A model generated the notes under the pieces. That model ran no database searches, had not been told where the DNA came from, and was given only the letters and a program-made list of their open reading frames with translations. From contig JAWPMR010000001.1 of the NCBI GenBank assembly GCA_033344815.1, positions 2,838,136 through 2,902,135 on the forward strand: a DNA stretch of 64,000 bases, in the 5' to 3' direction. Below are positions 1 through 7,801 of the stretch, one piece after another. The position numbers were made by a program, and so were the translations under genes. Position 1 is the first letter of the stretch, and each line of letters begins with the position of its first letter. The DNA comes from Paracoccaceae bacterium (GTDB taxonomy: Bacteria; Pseudomonadota; Alphaproteobacteria; Rhodobacterales; Rhodobacteraceae).

Positions 1-41
1 ATCATGCAGGGGTGTTAGAGCGAACCGCCCAGAGGCGCAAG

Positions 42-1016
42 TTACCCCGAACCGATCAGGACACCAGCCGCGAATACAAGAGCGCCGCCAACCACCACCT
101 GCAACGTTGCACGCCAGAACGGCGTGTTCATGAAGCGGTTCTGGATCCATGCGATGGCCCAAAGCTCTACGAAGACGACGGCTATGGCGATGAGCGTGGC
201 GGTCCAGAAATCAGTGATCAGATAGGGCAAAGCATGGCCAAGTCCGCCCACCGTTGTCATGATCCCAGAGGCAAAGCCGCGCTTGATCGGAGAGCCGCGC
301 CCTGAGAGCTGCCCGTCATCCGAGGCGGCCTCCGTGAAGCCCATGGAAATGCCCGCGCCCACGGACGCGGCAAGCCCCACCAGGAACGTGGTCCATGTGT
401 CCTGCGTGGCGAAAGCCACGGCAAAGATAGGCGCCAGTGTGGAGACCGACCCATCCATCAATCCGGCCAGCCCCGGTTGCACCCATGTCAGCAGGAATTG
501 CCTGTGCGCGGCCTCTTCTTCGGTCTGGCGGGTGTCTGCATCAAGGTGTTCGGCCTCCAGATCGCCCGCCGTAACCTGATGCCCGGCCTCGGCTGCGGCG
601 AGATCGCCAAGCAGTTTGCGCGTGGCGGCATCTGTGGCGTGGGCGGCAGCGTTGACATAGAAACGTTCGGCTTCCCGTTCCATGGCTTCGGCCTCAGCGC
701 GGATGCGTTCCAGCCCAAGGTTTTCGATCAACCACACGGGGCGGCGCTGGTAATACCCTGCCACATGTTCGCGTCGGATCAAGGGAATGACATCGCCAAA
801 ACGCGCGCGGTGCATGTCAATCAAACGCTGGCGATGCTGGTCTTCTTCCTCCGCCATACCTTCGAAAACATGCGCTGAATCTGGATATTCAGCGCGCAGG
901 GTCTCCGCGTAACCGCGATAAATGCGGGCATCATCTTCCTCGGAAGATATTGCCAGGGCCAGAACTTCTTGCTCGCTCAAATCGCGGAACCGCTTGCGGG
1001 AAAAGGAAAATCTCAT
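42..1016 (-). CDS. mbfA: MbfA, membrane-bound ferritin / VIT-type iron exporter
   Basis: A 324-residue fusion of an N-terminal ferritin-like (erythrin-vacuolar) domain, about residues 10-165, and a C-terminal VIT1/CCC1-type membrane domain, about 175-324. ExxH iron-ligand motifs are visible at residues 58-61 and 143-146, and the C-terminal part has several hydrophobic segments. In known MbfA proteins the ferritin domain senses or binds iron in the cytoplasm and the VIT domain exports it, protecting against iron and peroxide stress. The ATG at 1016 is followed upstream by a perfect TTAGAA-N3-TTCTAA box, which fits Irr control. It is divergent from the TetR gene. Function is assigned by family architecture and is well supported. 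Confidence 0.93.
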   Translation of the reverse strand: MRFSFSRKRFRDLSEQEVLALAISSEEDDARIYRGYAETLRAEYPDSAHVFEGMAEEEDQHRQRLIDMHRARFGDVIPLIRREHVAGYYQRRPVWLIENLGLERIRAEAEAMEREAERFYVNAAAHATDAATRKLLGDLAAAEAGHQVTAGDLEAEHLDADTRQTEEEAAHRQFLLTWVQPGLAGLMDGSVSTLAPIFAVAFATQDTWTTFLVGLAASVGAGISMGFTEAASDDGQLSGRGSPIKRGFASGIMTTVGGLGHALPYLITDFWTATLIAIAVVFVELWAIAWIQNRFMNTPFWRATLQVVVGGALVFAAGVLIGSG

Positions 1017-1032
1017 AGATCACACCAATAAC

Positions 1033-1047
1033 TTAGAATGGTTCTAA
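1033..1047. promoter_or_regulatory. Putative Irr box (iron control element) of mbfA
   Basis: TTAGAA-TGG-TTCTAA is a perfect inverted repeat lying 17-31 bp upstream of the mbfA start codon. It matches the core of the alphaproteobacterial iron control element bound by Irr. mbfA is a known Irr target in Agrobacterium and Bradyrhizobium, so gene and site agree. Binding itself is inferred. Confidence 0.8.
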
Positions 1048-1105
1048 TACAACTCACGTGATCGGGCAACCGCGTTTGTACACGTACCCCTGACAATTCG
1101 CTTGG

Positions 1106-1122
1106 AACTGAACGGTTCAGTT
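1106..1122. promoter_or_regulatory. Palindromic operator in front of the TetR gene
   Basis: AACTGAAC-G-GTTCAGTT is a perfect 8-bp inverted repeat with one central base. It sits between a possible -35 (TTGGAA, 1102-1107) and a possible -10 (TATAGT, 1123-1128) just upstream of the TetR-family gene. Size and placement are typical of a TetR autoregulatory operator. The promoter elements have a short 15-bp spacing and are tentative. Confidence 0.65.
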
Positions 1123-1153
1123 TATAGTGTGTTCGCGTACAGCCGGGGGCGCT

Positions 1154-1771
1154 ATGACATCCACTGCCGAAATGATCCGCAAAGGGCGCAAGTTCGATCA
1201 GGTGCTGGAAGGCGCGCGGCGGGTTTTCATGGTCGATGGGTTTGAGGGCGCCAGTGTGGATGAGATCGCCCGCGCGGCCAGCGTATCCAAAGCGACGCTT
1301 TATAGCTACTTTCCCGATAAGCGGTTGTTGTTCATGGAAGTGGCGACGACGGAATGCCAGAAGCAGTCCCGTGACGCGCTCGACAGCATTGATATGGAGG
1401 CGGAACCGCGCGTGGTTCTGGTGCAGACAGGCAAGCATTTCCTGCGCTTTATCACCTCCAAATTCGGGCAACAGATTTTCCGGATGTGTGTGGCGGAATC
1501 CGATCGTTTTCCGGAGCTGGGACAGAAGTTTTATAACTCGGGTCCGGCTGTTTTTCGCGCCGAAATGGCTGCCTACTTCGAGCGGGCGGAGGCGCGCGGG
1601 CAACTGCGCATTGAGGACCGTATTCTGGCGGCGGATCAGTTTGGCGAGCTGTGCAAAGCAGACATCTGGCCGCGTTTGATTTTTGGGATGACCAAGAACG
1701 TCACGGCGGCTGAAATCGACCGCGTGGTGGCGAGTGCGGTGGAAACCTTCATGGCGCGTTACGGGGTCTAG
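1154..1771 (+). CDS. TetR/AcrR family transcriptional regulator
   Basis: A 205-residue TetR-type repressor. The N-terminal helix-turn-helix is clear (GASVDEIARAASVSKATLYSYF) and is followed by an AefR-like ligand domain. I chose the ATG at 1154 rather than 1127, because the latter lies in the predicted promoter -10 and the family usually begins a few residues before the first helix. A palindromic operator at 1106-1122 suggests autoregulation. The ligand is unknown. The neighbours (mbfA divergent, imuB downstream) give no clear target, so it may act on distant genes. Confidence 0.88.
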   Translation: MTSTAEMIRKGRKFDQVLEGARRVFMVDGFEGASVDEIARAASVSKATLYSYFPDKRLLFMEVATTECQKQSRDALDSIDMEAEPRVVLVQTGKHFLRFITSKFGQQIFRMCVAESDRFPELGQKFYNSGPAVFRAEMAAYFERAEARGQLRIEDRILAADQFGELCKADIWPRLIFGMTKNVTAAEIDRVVASAVETFMARYGV

Positions 1772-1812
1772 CAACAGGACTCGACTCGCGACGATGCGCG
1801 TTCTATTTATTA

Positions 1813-1827
1813 GAACAAATAGTGAAC
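1813..1827. promoter_or_regulatory. SOS (LexA) box of imuB
   Basis: GAAC-AAATAGT-GAAC is the GAAC-N7-GAAC form of the alphaproteobacterial LexA box (GTTC-N7-GTTC on the other strand). It ends 17 bp before the imuB ATG. A GTTC at 1800-1803 also pairs with the first GAAC as an inverted repeat. DNA-damage induction of imuB is therefore expected. Confidence 0.75.
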
Positions 1828-1844
1828 AAACCTGCCCCTGCTTT

Positions 1845-3506
1845 ATGAAAAATCGCCGTATTCTCTCGCTTTGGTTCCCGCATTTAGGGGCTGACCGGCT
1901 TTTGCGCCGGGAACCTCAGCTTGACGATGTGCCTTTAGGCGTGGTGCAGGAACAAAGTAACACGCAGGTGTTAACGTCTCTGAACCCCTGCGCGCTGGGC
2001 TTTGGGCTGCGGGTGGGCCAGCCTGTGCGCGACGCCCATGCCATGTGCGAAGGGCTGATCACGCGGACAAGATCGGTGCAGGGTGAGGCCGCTTTTCTGG
2101 CGTCAATCCAGCGCTGGGCGGGTAAATTCAGCCCCTGGGTCGCGGTTGAGGCGGAGGACGGTCTGGTGGTCGATCTGACGGGGTGTGCCCACCTGTTTGG
2201 TGGTGAGGAACCCCTGCTCGGCGTGGTGCAGCAGGACTGCAACGATCTGGGGCTTGCCGTGCGCATGGGTCTGGCGGATACGCGCGGGGCGGCCTGGGCG
2301 TTGGCGCGGTTTGCAGGGCAGGTGGCGGGCTCGCACCGCTCAGGCGATGCCATTGATCAGGAGGCCCGCGCCACAAGATCGCGCGCGGGCAAACGCCGCC
2401 ATTGGACACGCGGTGGCACCGCGCCCGTGATCACAGTGGGCCGCGCGGAGGAAGCCCATCGCATCGCCGCCCCGGGACAGATGTATGGCGCGCTTGGTCC
2501 GCTGCCGGTGGCGGCGCTGCGGCTGGATGCGGAGCTGGTGGCGCAATTATCGCGGCTGGGTTTGCGCCGGATCAGTGACCTTCTGGGCCAGCCGCGCGCG
2601 GGTCTGGCGCGCCGGTTCGGACGGGGTCTGGTGATGCGCATGGATCAGGCGATGGGCTCTGCGCCCGAACCGGTTTCCCCGGCCAAACCGCCGGATCATT
2701 TCGCCGTGCGCCTGACCTTGCCGGACCCGATCGGGCTGGAAGAAGACATCCTCGCCGGATTGGATCGCCTGCTGCCGCGCCTGTGCGAAAGTCTTGAAAA
2801 CAAGGGGCGTGGCGCGCGTCGTGTCCGGCTTCAGGCGTTTCGCAGCGACCACGGCATCGAAAGCATCGAGGTCGGTCTGGCGCGCCCATCGCGTGATCCG
2901 GACCGCATCCGCCCGCTGCTGGCGCTCAAGCTGGGCGAGATGGACGCGGGCTTTGGCATCGACATGCTGCGCCTTGAGGCGGTGCAATCCGAACCCATCC
3001 ACACGCGCCGCGTCGTGGGGCATCTGGAGGCAGGTGCTGCGGTCAACAAACGCCTGACGCAGGACACCGCCCTTGAGGATCTGATCGGGCGCATCGGCGC
3101 GCGTGTCGGGCTGGAGGTGATCACACGGTATCACCCGGCCGCGAGCCACATCCCGGAAAAAACCAGCAAGGTTCTGGCCGCGGCATGGTCCGCCCCGCAT
3201 GAGGGGGACTGGCCCGCCCCGAGCAACCCGCGCCCGCTGCTGATGTGGCACCCCGAACCGGTTGGCGCGCCCGATACACCCCGCATGCCGCAGACGTTTC
3301 GCTGGCGGGGTCAGACGCTGGAACGGGTGCGCGCGATTGGCCCCGAACGCCTTGCCCCGGAGTGGTGGCTGGAGGATCCAAACTGGCGCAGCGGCACGCG
3401 CGATTACTGGGTGACGGATACCACGGACGGCCAGCGGCTCTGGCTGTTTTATGCGCATGGCGGGGGGATGTCCTCTGGCTGGTTCTGTCAGGGGGCTTTC
3501 GCCTGA
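1845..3506 (+). CDS. imuB: ImuB-like Y-family polymerase homologue (DNA damage mutagenesis)
   Basis: A 553-residue protein beginning MKNRRILSLWFPHLGADRLL, the characteristic ImuB start. It has the Y-family fold in its first half and the little-finger and C-terminal regions afterwards. ImuB proteins lack polymerase catalytic acidic residues and act as an adaptor that recruits ImuA and DnaE2 to the beta clamp for SOS mutagenesis. The ATG at 1845 was chosen because the SOS box and promoter must precede it. Unusually, imuA is not upstream (a tetR gene is) and dnaE2 is not downstream, so the usual imuA-imuB-dnaE2 cassette is split here. Confidence 0.88.
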   Translation: MKNRRILSLWFPHLGADRLLRREPQLDDVPLGVVQEQSNTQVLTSLNPCALGFGLRVGQPVRDAHAMCEGLITRTRSVQGEAAFLASIQRWAGKFSPWVAVEAEDGLVVDLTGCAHLFGGEEPLLGVVQQDCNDLGLAVRMGLADTRGAAWALARFAGQVAGSHRSGDAIDQEARATRSRAGKRRHWTRGGTAPVITVGRAEEAHRIAAPGQMYGALGPLPVAALRLDAELVAQLSRLGLRRISDLLGQPRAGLARRFGRGLVMRMDQAMGSAPEPVSPAKPPDHFAVRLTLPDPIGLEEDILAGLDRLLPRLCESLENKGRGARRVRLQAFRSDHGIESIEVGLARPSRDPDRIRPLLALKLGEMDAGFGIDMLRLEAVQSEPIHTRRVVGHLEAGAAVNKRLTQDTALEDLIGRIGARVGLEVITRYHPAASHIPEKTSKVLAAAWSAPHEGDWPAPSNPRPLLMWHPEPVGAPDTPRMPQTFRWRGQTLERVRAIGPERLAPEWWLEDPNWRSGTRDYWVTDTTDGQRLWLFYAHGGGMSSGWFCQGAFA

Positions 3507-4068
3507 AGGTTAACGCCGCGCTCCCTGATGGGTACGAATCCTGGGTTAACGCCTGTGAAACAAGGGCTCTGAGCGCGGCACAACCCGTACACAACCTGTA
3601 CACAAGCTGTACACCGAGTGTGCGCCGAAACCCCGATGAACAAGGCGCACGGTAAGGAGTATGACGCAGGGGTTAATGGCGGGAATGCGGGACTATGCGC
3701 CATTTAGCTGCAGCTGCGTCAATGACTGATACCAGCCCAAAGCAGACCCATGGTCTTAGACGCGAATTTACGATAGCCGACCTTCGCTGCGCACGCGTCA
3801 GGTGTCTCCCATTCAGATAAAGCCGCCTGTTGCCGATGCAGCTTTCGCTCACATAGAAAGCGTTCGCAGTTACAGCCGGGCAATCGCTTCGTCTTAGCCG
3901 CTTTCTCCAGAGCTGTCGTTCAACATGGTGATGAGACGTAAAACTCAAATTGCACCGTCACTATGCGGTACTAGAACAGTCGAGAGGTAGATATGGAAGA
4001 CCTCAGAGAGACAGATTACACAATCTCGTTACAATAATCAACCGGATCAAGAAGAACATGAACACCTT
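3507..4068. other. Gene-free stretch after imuB
   Basis: No convincing coding region. It holds the 11-bp repeats at 3585-3617. Open frames here have no recognisable domains, poor codon use and no good ribosome binding site. The expected dnaE2 gene is not here. Confidence 0.6.
3585..3617. repeat. Three 11-bp phased direct repeats
   Basis: The octamer GTACACAA occurs at 3587 and 3598 and as GTACACCG at 3609, an exact 11-bp period and so about one helical turn. It lies about 80 bp after imuB in a gene-free gap. Role unknown; it could be a protein-binding array or a chance microrepeat. Confidence 0.6.
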
Positions 4069-4731
4069 TCATTTGTCTTCCGCGTGTCTGATAACTTGTA
4101 TCAGATTAGACCTGAGAAGGTGTGTAGCTCCTGATTCCAAGTCCCTCAATAGGGTAAAATCGCCCACAGATCCGAAAATAAAATACTTCATGCTGTCATA
4201 GCTAGGATCATCCTTAACGCTCAGAACGTACAATCTTTGCTGCCCTCTACTTCTGCTCCAGTGGCTGAATTTTTCATTCCAACCGGCGTCAGACGCTACT
4301 GGAGTAACCGCAACTGACTTGAAAAATACAAAGATGGCACCCAAAACTGGAAGAGAAAGAAAGAACAGTATTTTTGGGGGAATGCTCCATATTGCCTTGT
4401 CCCAAAAAATGCGAAATTCTAGCTCAGCCAATTCGATGTTGCCCCTCGCTTCGCTTTCCTTGCTTGCGCGATACAAATTTCTAGCGTCCAGTGCTTCCCC
4501 ATAGGTAAGAGCAGCAATAATAATAGACGAAAACAACATGCCAATAGACGCTGAACCAGAAATAATCATATCGCTCGGAGTAGCCAAGCTTAGATAATTA
4601 TATCCTGAGAGATAAAACAGCATTGAGCTGTAAGCTACCCCCATAAATGTCAAATAAAACGTTAGCAAAGATACGCACACAAAGATCGCCTTAGTCGGAT
4701 CAGCGAGTTCTTTTTTCAATGACTCCAACAT
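4069..4731 (-). CDS. Unknown membrane protein, AT-rich gene
   Basis: A 220-residue protein I do not recognise. It has hydrophobic segments at about residues 15-40, 52-76 and 118-140, and a soluble C-terminal part. The start at 4731 has GGAG eight bases upstream. Base composition is clearly more AT-rich than the flanking genes, suggesting horizontal acquisition. It sits between a gene-free stretch and a truncated amidohydrolase, so this interval looks like an insertion or rearrangement patch. No functional claim can be made. Confidence 0.6.
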   Translation of the reverse strand: MLESLKKELADPTKAIFVCVSLLTFYLTFMGVAYSSMLFYLSGYNYLSLATPSDMIISGSASIGMLFSSIIIAALTYGEALDARNLYRASKESEARGNIELAELEFRIFWDKAIWSIPPKILFFLSLPVLGAIFVFFKSVAVTPVASDAGWNEKFSHWSRSRGQQRLYVLSVKDDPSYDSMKYFIFGSVGDFTLLRDLESGATHLLRSNLIQVIRHAEDK

Positions 4732-4929
4732 GCATCAGTCTCCAATCCAATAAGTGGCCGAAAAATTGCGTTGTTGACGTGTCCGTAGAAGAGCACGCTG
4801 TAGCGTTTAATACCATGTTTAGCACATGTGGCAGCAGGATTTTGACGCTTCCACACTGCGCTCGCGCTCGGCTTTCGTCGAACGCTACACGAATGGCCGC
4901 TGTCGGGAAACGGGCCAAATTTTGCAAAG

Positions 4930-5644
4930 GTCGCTTTCTGCGCTGACTGCCGTCGATATAGCTGAAAACTATGGAACCTATGTGGCCATCCACGCCTATA
5001 CCGACAGGTCGTATCAACAAGCGATTGATGCCGGTGTGCGCAGTTTTGAACACGGTTTTCTGGTGAGCGAAGACAGCGTGAAGCAACTGGCCGCCAAAGG
5101 CGAAGACGTCGTCTGGAGCTTCCAGTGCTATATGAGCGTCAATTCATTCGGTTCTTATGAAACCATGCCCGACTTCTTTACACATGAGCAAAAACTGAAA
5201 GGTGTTGCCGTTGGTGAAGGTGCGCGCAAAGCCGCGACGATGATGAGGGAGAACGGAGTTTTCATCATAGGCGGTGCTGATATGTTCGGCCAGGGCATTC
5301 AGGAAAAGGCCAAGGAAGATCTGGTCTGTCAAGTAGAGCAAGCTGGCTTCACGCCGGCAGAAGCATTGAAGCATTACACCGGAAATGCCGGCAAAGTGCT
5401 GAAATGGCACGGGCCGCTTGACCCTTATCCAACCTATGCTCTGGGCACCATCGCGCCAGACAGCTATGCCGACATCCTGTTGTGGGATGCCAATCCGCTG
5501 GAAGATATCCGCGTGATACTGGATGAGGACAATCTGCAACTGATTATGAAAGACGGTCGCGCGTTCAAAAACACGCTGGTCGATGCGGATAGCATTATGT
5601 ATCGGCCTGTGCCTCGTAATCCGACAATCAATTCGTACCAGTGA
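4930..5644 (+). pseudogene. C-terminal remnant of an amidohydrolase (imidazolonepropionase-like)
   Basis: From about 4930 the frame encodes the back half of a metal-dependent amidohydrolase. It has IHAYTD and FEHGFL, the two later His-containing metal-site strands, and the closing segment GTIAPDSYADILLWDANPLE typical of the family's C-terminal beta-domain. The N-terminal half with the HxH motif is absent. An open frame continues upstream to 4826, but its residues do not resemble the family. The gene is therefore 5'-truncated and probably inactive. A strong stem-loop follows the stop. Confidence 0.75.
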
Positions 5645-5654
5645 TCTAGGTGCA

Positions 5655-5695
5655 AACCTTTGCCACCGCGCAACACATTTGCGGTGGCAAAGGTT
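5655..5695 (+). terminator. Stem-loop after the amidohydrolase remnant
   Basis: Perfect 15-bp inverted repeat (AACCTTTGCCACCGC at 5655-5669, its complement at 5681-5695) with an 11-base loop, starting 11 bp after the stop codon. There is no T-run, so it may be a structured 3' end rather than a classical intrinsic terminator. Confidence 0.6.
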
Positions 5696-6211
5696 GATAT
5701 CAAAGCAAATTCCGACGTGGTTCCTTTGATGCATTCGCCGCGCTTCGGATCCATGGCTGGTTTCAGATTGCCCGCCATTCGCTGTGACAGCCGCCAACTG
5801 GAAAGGTGCCGAGTTTGCCGACCTTCGTTTTCCGTCTTCGCCGATGCAGCGTGCATGTCACCGTGACACGCCCTGACGCGCGAAAGCAGTTATTGCGGAA
5901 TGGTATTGGCGACACCGCTGTTTGACGCCGCCTGCGTTACATGGGCCTCAAGCTGGCTCTCCCTTATGGGCGCAACCTCTCGTCAGTGCCGATTAGATCT
6001 GTGCACAACGCCTGGTTTTGCCGACCCATGTTAAAGGCTGACGAGACGTCTGATGGCGCGCGCGCCTTGAACGGTTGGCGTAACGCCAGATGCCGCGGTG
6101 TTATACTTTGCCAGAGGGTGCGGTCTGGCAAAACAGCGCTTGCGCAAGCGCCTTTATGAGAAGGTCGACCCTGTGGTGTGGGACAACGCGCGAGGATCGA
6201 CCGGTCTCAGG
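5696..6211. other. Gene-free stretch
   Basis: I see no supportable gene between the stem-loop and the DsrE-like gene. Short frames here show no domains. Confidence 0.6.
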
Positions 6212-6652
6212 TTAAAAACTCATAACCGTTGTATTTGCGCCGACAATAGCCGCGCCCATCGCGTCAGGTGCCGCCGCAGTGACACCGTCGATAAGCGCAG
6301 TACCGTCCGTGGCTTTGCCTGGCAGATAGATGGCACAGACCTGAACTTTGAGACCCTTCTGCGCCATCAGCATTTTCATCAACCCCTGAGGGCTGGCGTC
6401 TTTGGGCGGCTGTCCCGCCGTCGCGGACACCGGCGCATCATTCAGCGCAATGTCACCTGCCGGACCACAAAGCAGGACTTCGGCTTCGGCTCCCGCACTC
6501 ATCGCGTTCGCCGTCAGAACCATCGCCATCAATTGCGTCTGTGGCTCGGCTGAGGTCAATATGGTGATCAGCTTGTTTGGGTCCTCAGCCTGAGCAGCAT
6601 TTGCGATGCCAAATGTAAGCGTGACGGCGGTGATTAGTTTCGAGATACACAT
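6212..6652 (-). CDS. DsrE-like periplasmic protein of the oxidase operon
   Basis: A 146-residue protein beginning MCISKLITAVTLTFGIANAA, a signal peptide with probable cleavage after AQA. The mature part resembles DsrE/DsrF-like folds, with a conserved Cys in VLLCGPAGD and another in VQVCAIY. The start at 6652 was chosen for its GGAG six bases upstream; a longer frame to 6856 overlaps the DUF2474 and cioB genes and is not credible. It is the last gene of the cio operon. A role in sulfur relay or sulfide protection of the oxidase is only inferred. Confidence 0.75.
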   Translation of the reverse strand: MCISKLITAVTLTFGIANAAQAEDPNKLITILTSAEPQTQLMAMVLTANAMSAGAEAEVLLCGPAGDIALNDAPVSATAGQPPKDASPQGLMKMLMAQKGLKVQVCAIYLPGKATDGTALIDGVTAAAPDAMGAAIVGANTTVMSF

Positions 6653-6678
6653 ATTTTTCTCCATTTCTGTGTTTGTAA

Positions 6679-6789
6679 TCAGCTGTGAATGGCCAGCCGT
6701 ATGGCGTAGGCAACGACCCCGAGCGCGGTGACGCTGATGATCCAGATTGCGATGAACCATCCAATTCTGTGCAAGGTGCTGGACCGCAT
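6679..6789 (-). CDS. DUF2474 small membrane subunit of the bd oxidase
   Basis: A 36-residue protein starting MRSSTLHRIGWFIAIWIISV, with one transmembrane helix. Its ATG overlaps the cioB stop codon by one base (TGATG), a sign of translational coupling. DUF2474 proteins are found as a third small gene in cyanide-insensitive oxidase operons and probably play the part that CydX has in E. coli. It is too short for ordinary ORF lists, but position, overlap and sequence all agree. Confidence 0.85.
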   Translation of the reverse strand: MRSSTLHRIGWFIAIWIISVTALGVVAYAIRLAIHS

Positions 6790-7790
6790 CAGTGATACCC
6801 CTCTGCGGGATCAATTTTACCCCTGAACACCCAATAGGCATAAGCGGTGTAGGCAAGGATCATCGGCACCAGCACGACCGTGCCAACAAGTGCAAAGCGC
6901 AGGCTCTCGTCCGGCGCCGCAGCCTCAACAATGGTCAGGCTGGGTGGAACTATGTTGGGGTAAAAGCTGATACCGATCCCGACAAAGCACAGCACAAAGA
7001 GGGCGAGTGCAGCAAGAAAAGGTTGGCCGTCCTTACCCGCATTCAGCCCGGCAAACAGCGCCCAGGCTGCTGCCAAAACCGCACCCGGCAGGATGACACT
7101 GAAAACACTGCCCGGCAGAGTCAGCCAGCGTTGGAAATACTCAGGATCCTGAAACGGTGTCATGAGACTGACAACCGCGATGAACGTCAATGTGCCTGCT
7201 CCGAGATACCAAGCGTAAGCCTGCATCCGGCGTTGGAGCGCGTCCTCGGTCTTGAGAATAATCCAGGTCGCCCCCAGCAGTGCATAACCGACAACCACGG
7301 CGACACCGGTGAGGAGCGAGAACACACTCAGCCAGTCCCACCAGCCACCCGCATAGGCACGGTCTGCGACTTCGACGCCCTGAACCAATGCGCCGAGCGC
7401 GATGCCTTGCATGAATGCCGCAACGATAGAACCGCCAAAGAAGGCTGCGTCCCAAACTGGTTTCCAGCGTTCCGTCCGCCAGCGGTATTCAAAGGCCACG
7501 CCACGAAAAATCAGCGCCAGCAGCATCAGGATGATCGGAATATAAAGCGCGGGCATGATGACCGCGTAGGCCAGCGGGAATACCGCGAACAGACCCCCGC
7601 CGCCCAAGACCAACCATGTCTCATTCCCGTCCCAGATCGGCGCGATGGAGTTCATCATGGTCGCTTTTTCCCGCTCACCATCGGCGAAGGGAAACAGGAT
7701 GCCCACACCAAGGTCGAACCCGTCGAGGATCACATAGGTCAGCACCGCAAAAGCGATGATGCTCGCCCAGATAAAGGATAGTTCAAACAT
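6789..7790 (-). CDS. cioB: Cytochrome bd-type quinol oxidase subunit II (CioB/CydB)
   Basis: A 333-residue polytopic membrane protein starting MFELSFIWASIIAFAVLTYV, a standard CydB opening, with DGFDLGVGILFPF and DGNETWLV family motifs. It forms the oxidase with subunit I and reduces oxygen with quinol electrons in the inner membrane. AGGAG lies eight bases before the ATG. It begins 11 bp after the cioA stop, so the two are cotranscribed. Confidence 0.95.
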   Translation of the reverse strand: MFELSFIWASIIAFAVLTYVILDGFDLGVGILFPFADGEREKATMMNSIAPIWDGNETWLVLGGGGLFAVFPLAYAVIMPALYIPIILMLLALIFRGVAFEYRWRTERWKPVWDAAFFGGSIVAAFMQGIALGALVQGVEVADRAYAGGWWDWLSVFSLLTGVAVVVGYALLGATWIILKTEDALQRRMQAYAWYLGAGTLTFIAVVSLMTPFQDPEYFQRWLTLPGSVFSVILPGAVLAAAWALFAGLNAGKDGQPFLAALALFVLCFVGIGISFYPNIVPPSLTIVEAAAPDESLRFALVGTVVLVPMILAYTAYAYWVFRGKIDPAEGYH

Positions 7791-7801
7791 CGAAGATACT
7801 C

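Noticed and set aside
3673-3948. 91-codon minus-strand frame and others in 3.5-4.0 kb
   Set aside because: No ribosome binding site, odd composition and no recognisable domain; treated as non-coding.
3776-5850. Shared words (GCCGACCTTCG and GCCGATGCAGC) at 3776-3842 and 5817-5850
   Set aside because: The spacing between the words differs (56 and 23 bp) and the rest does not align; too weak to call a dispersed repeat.
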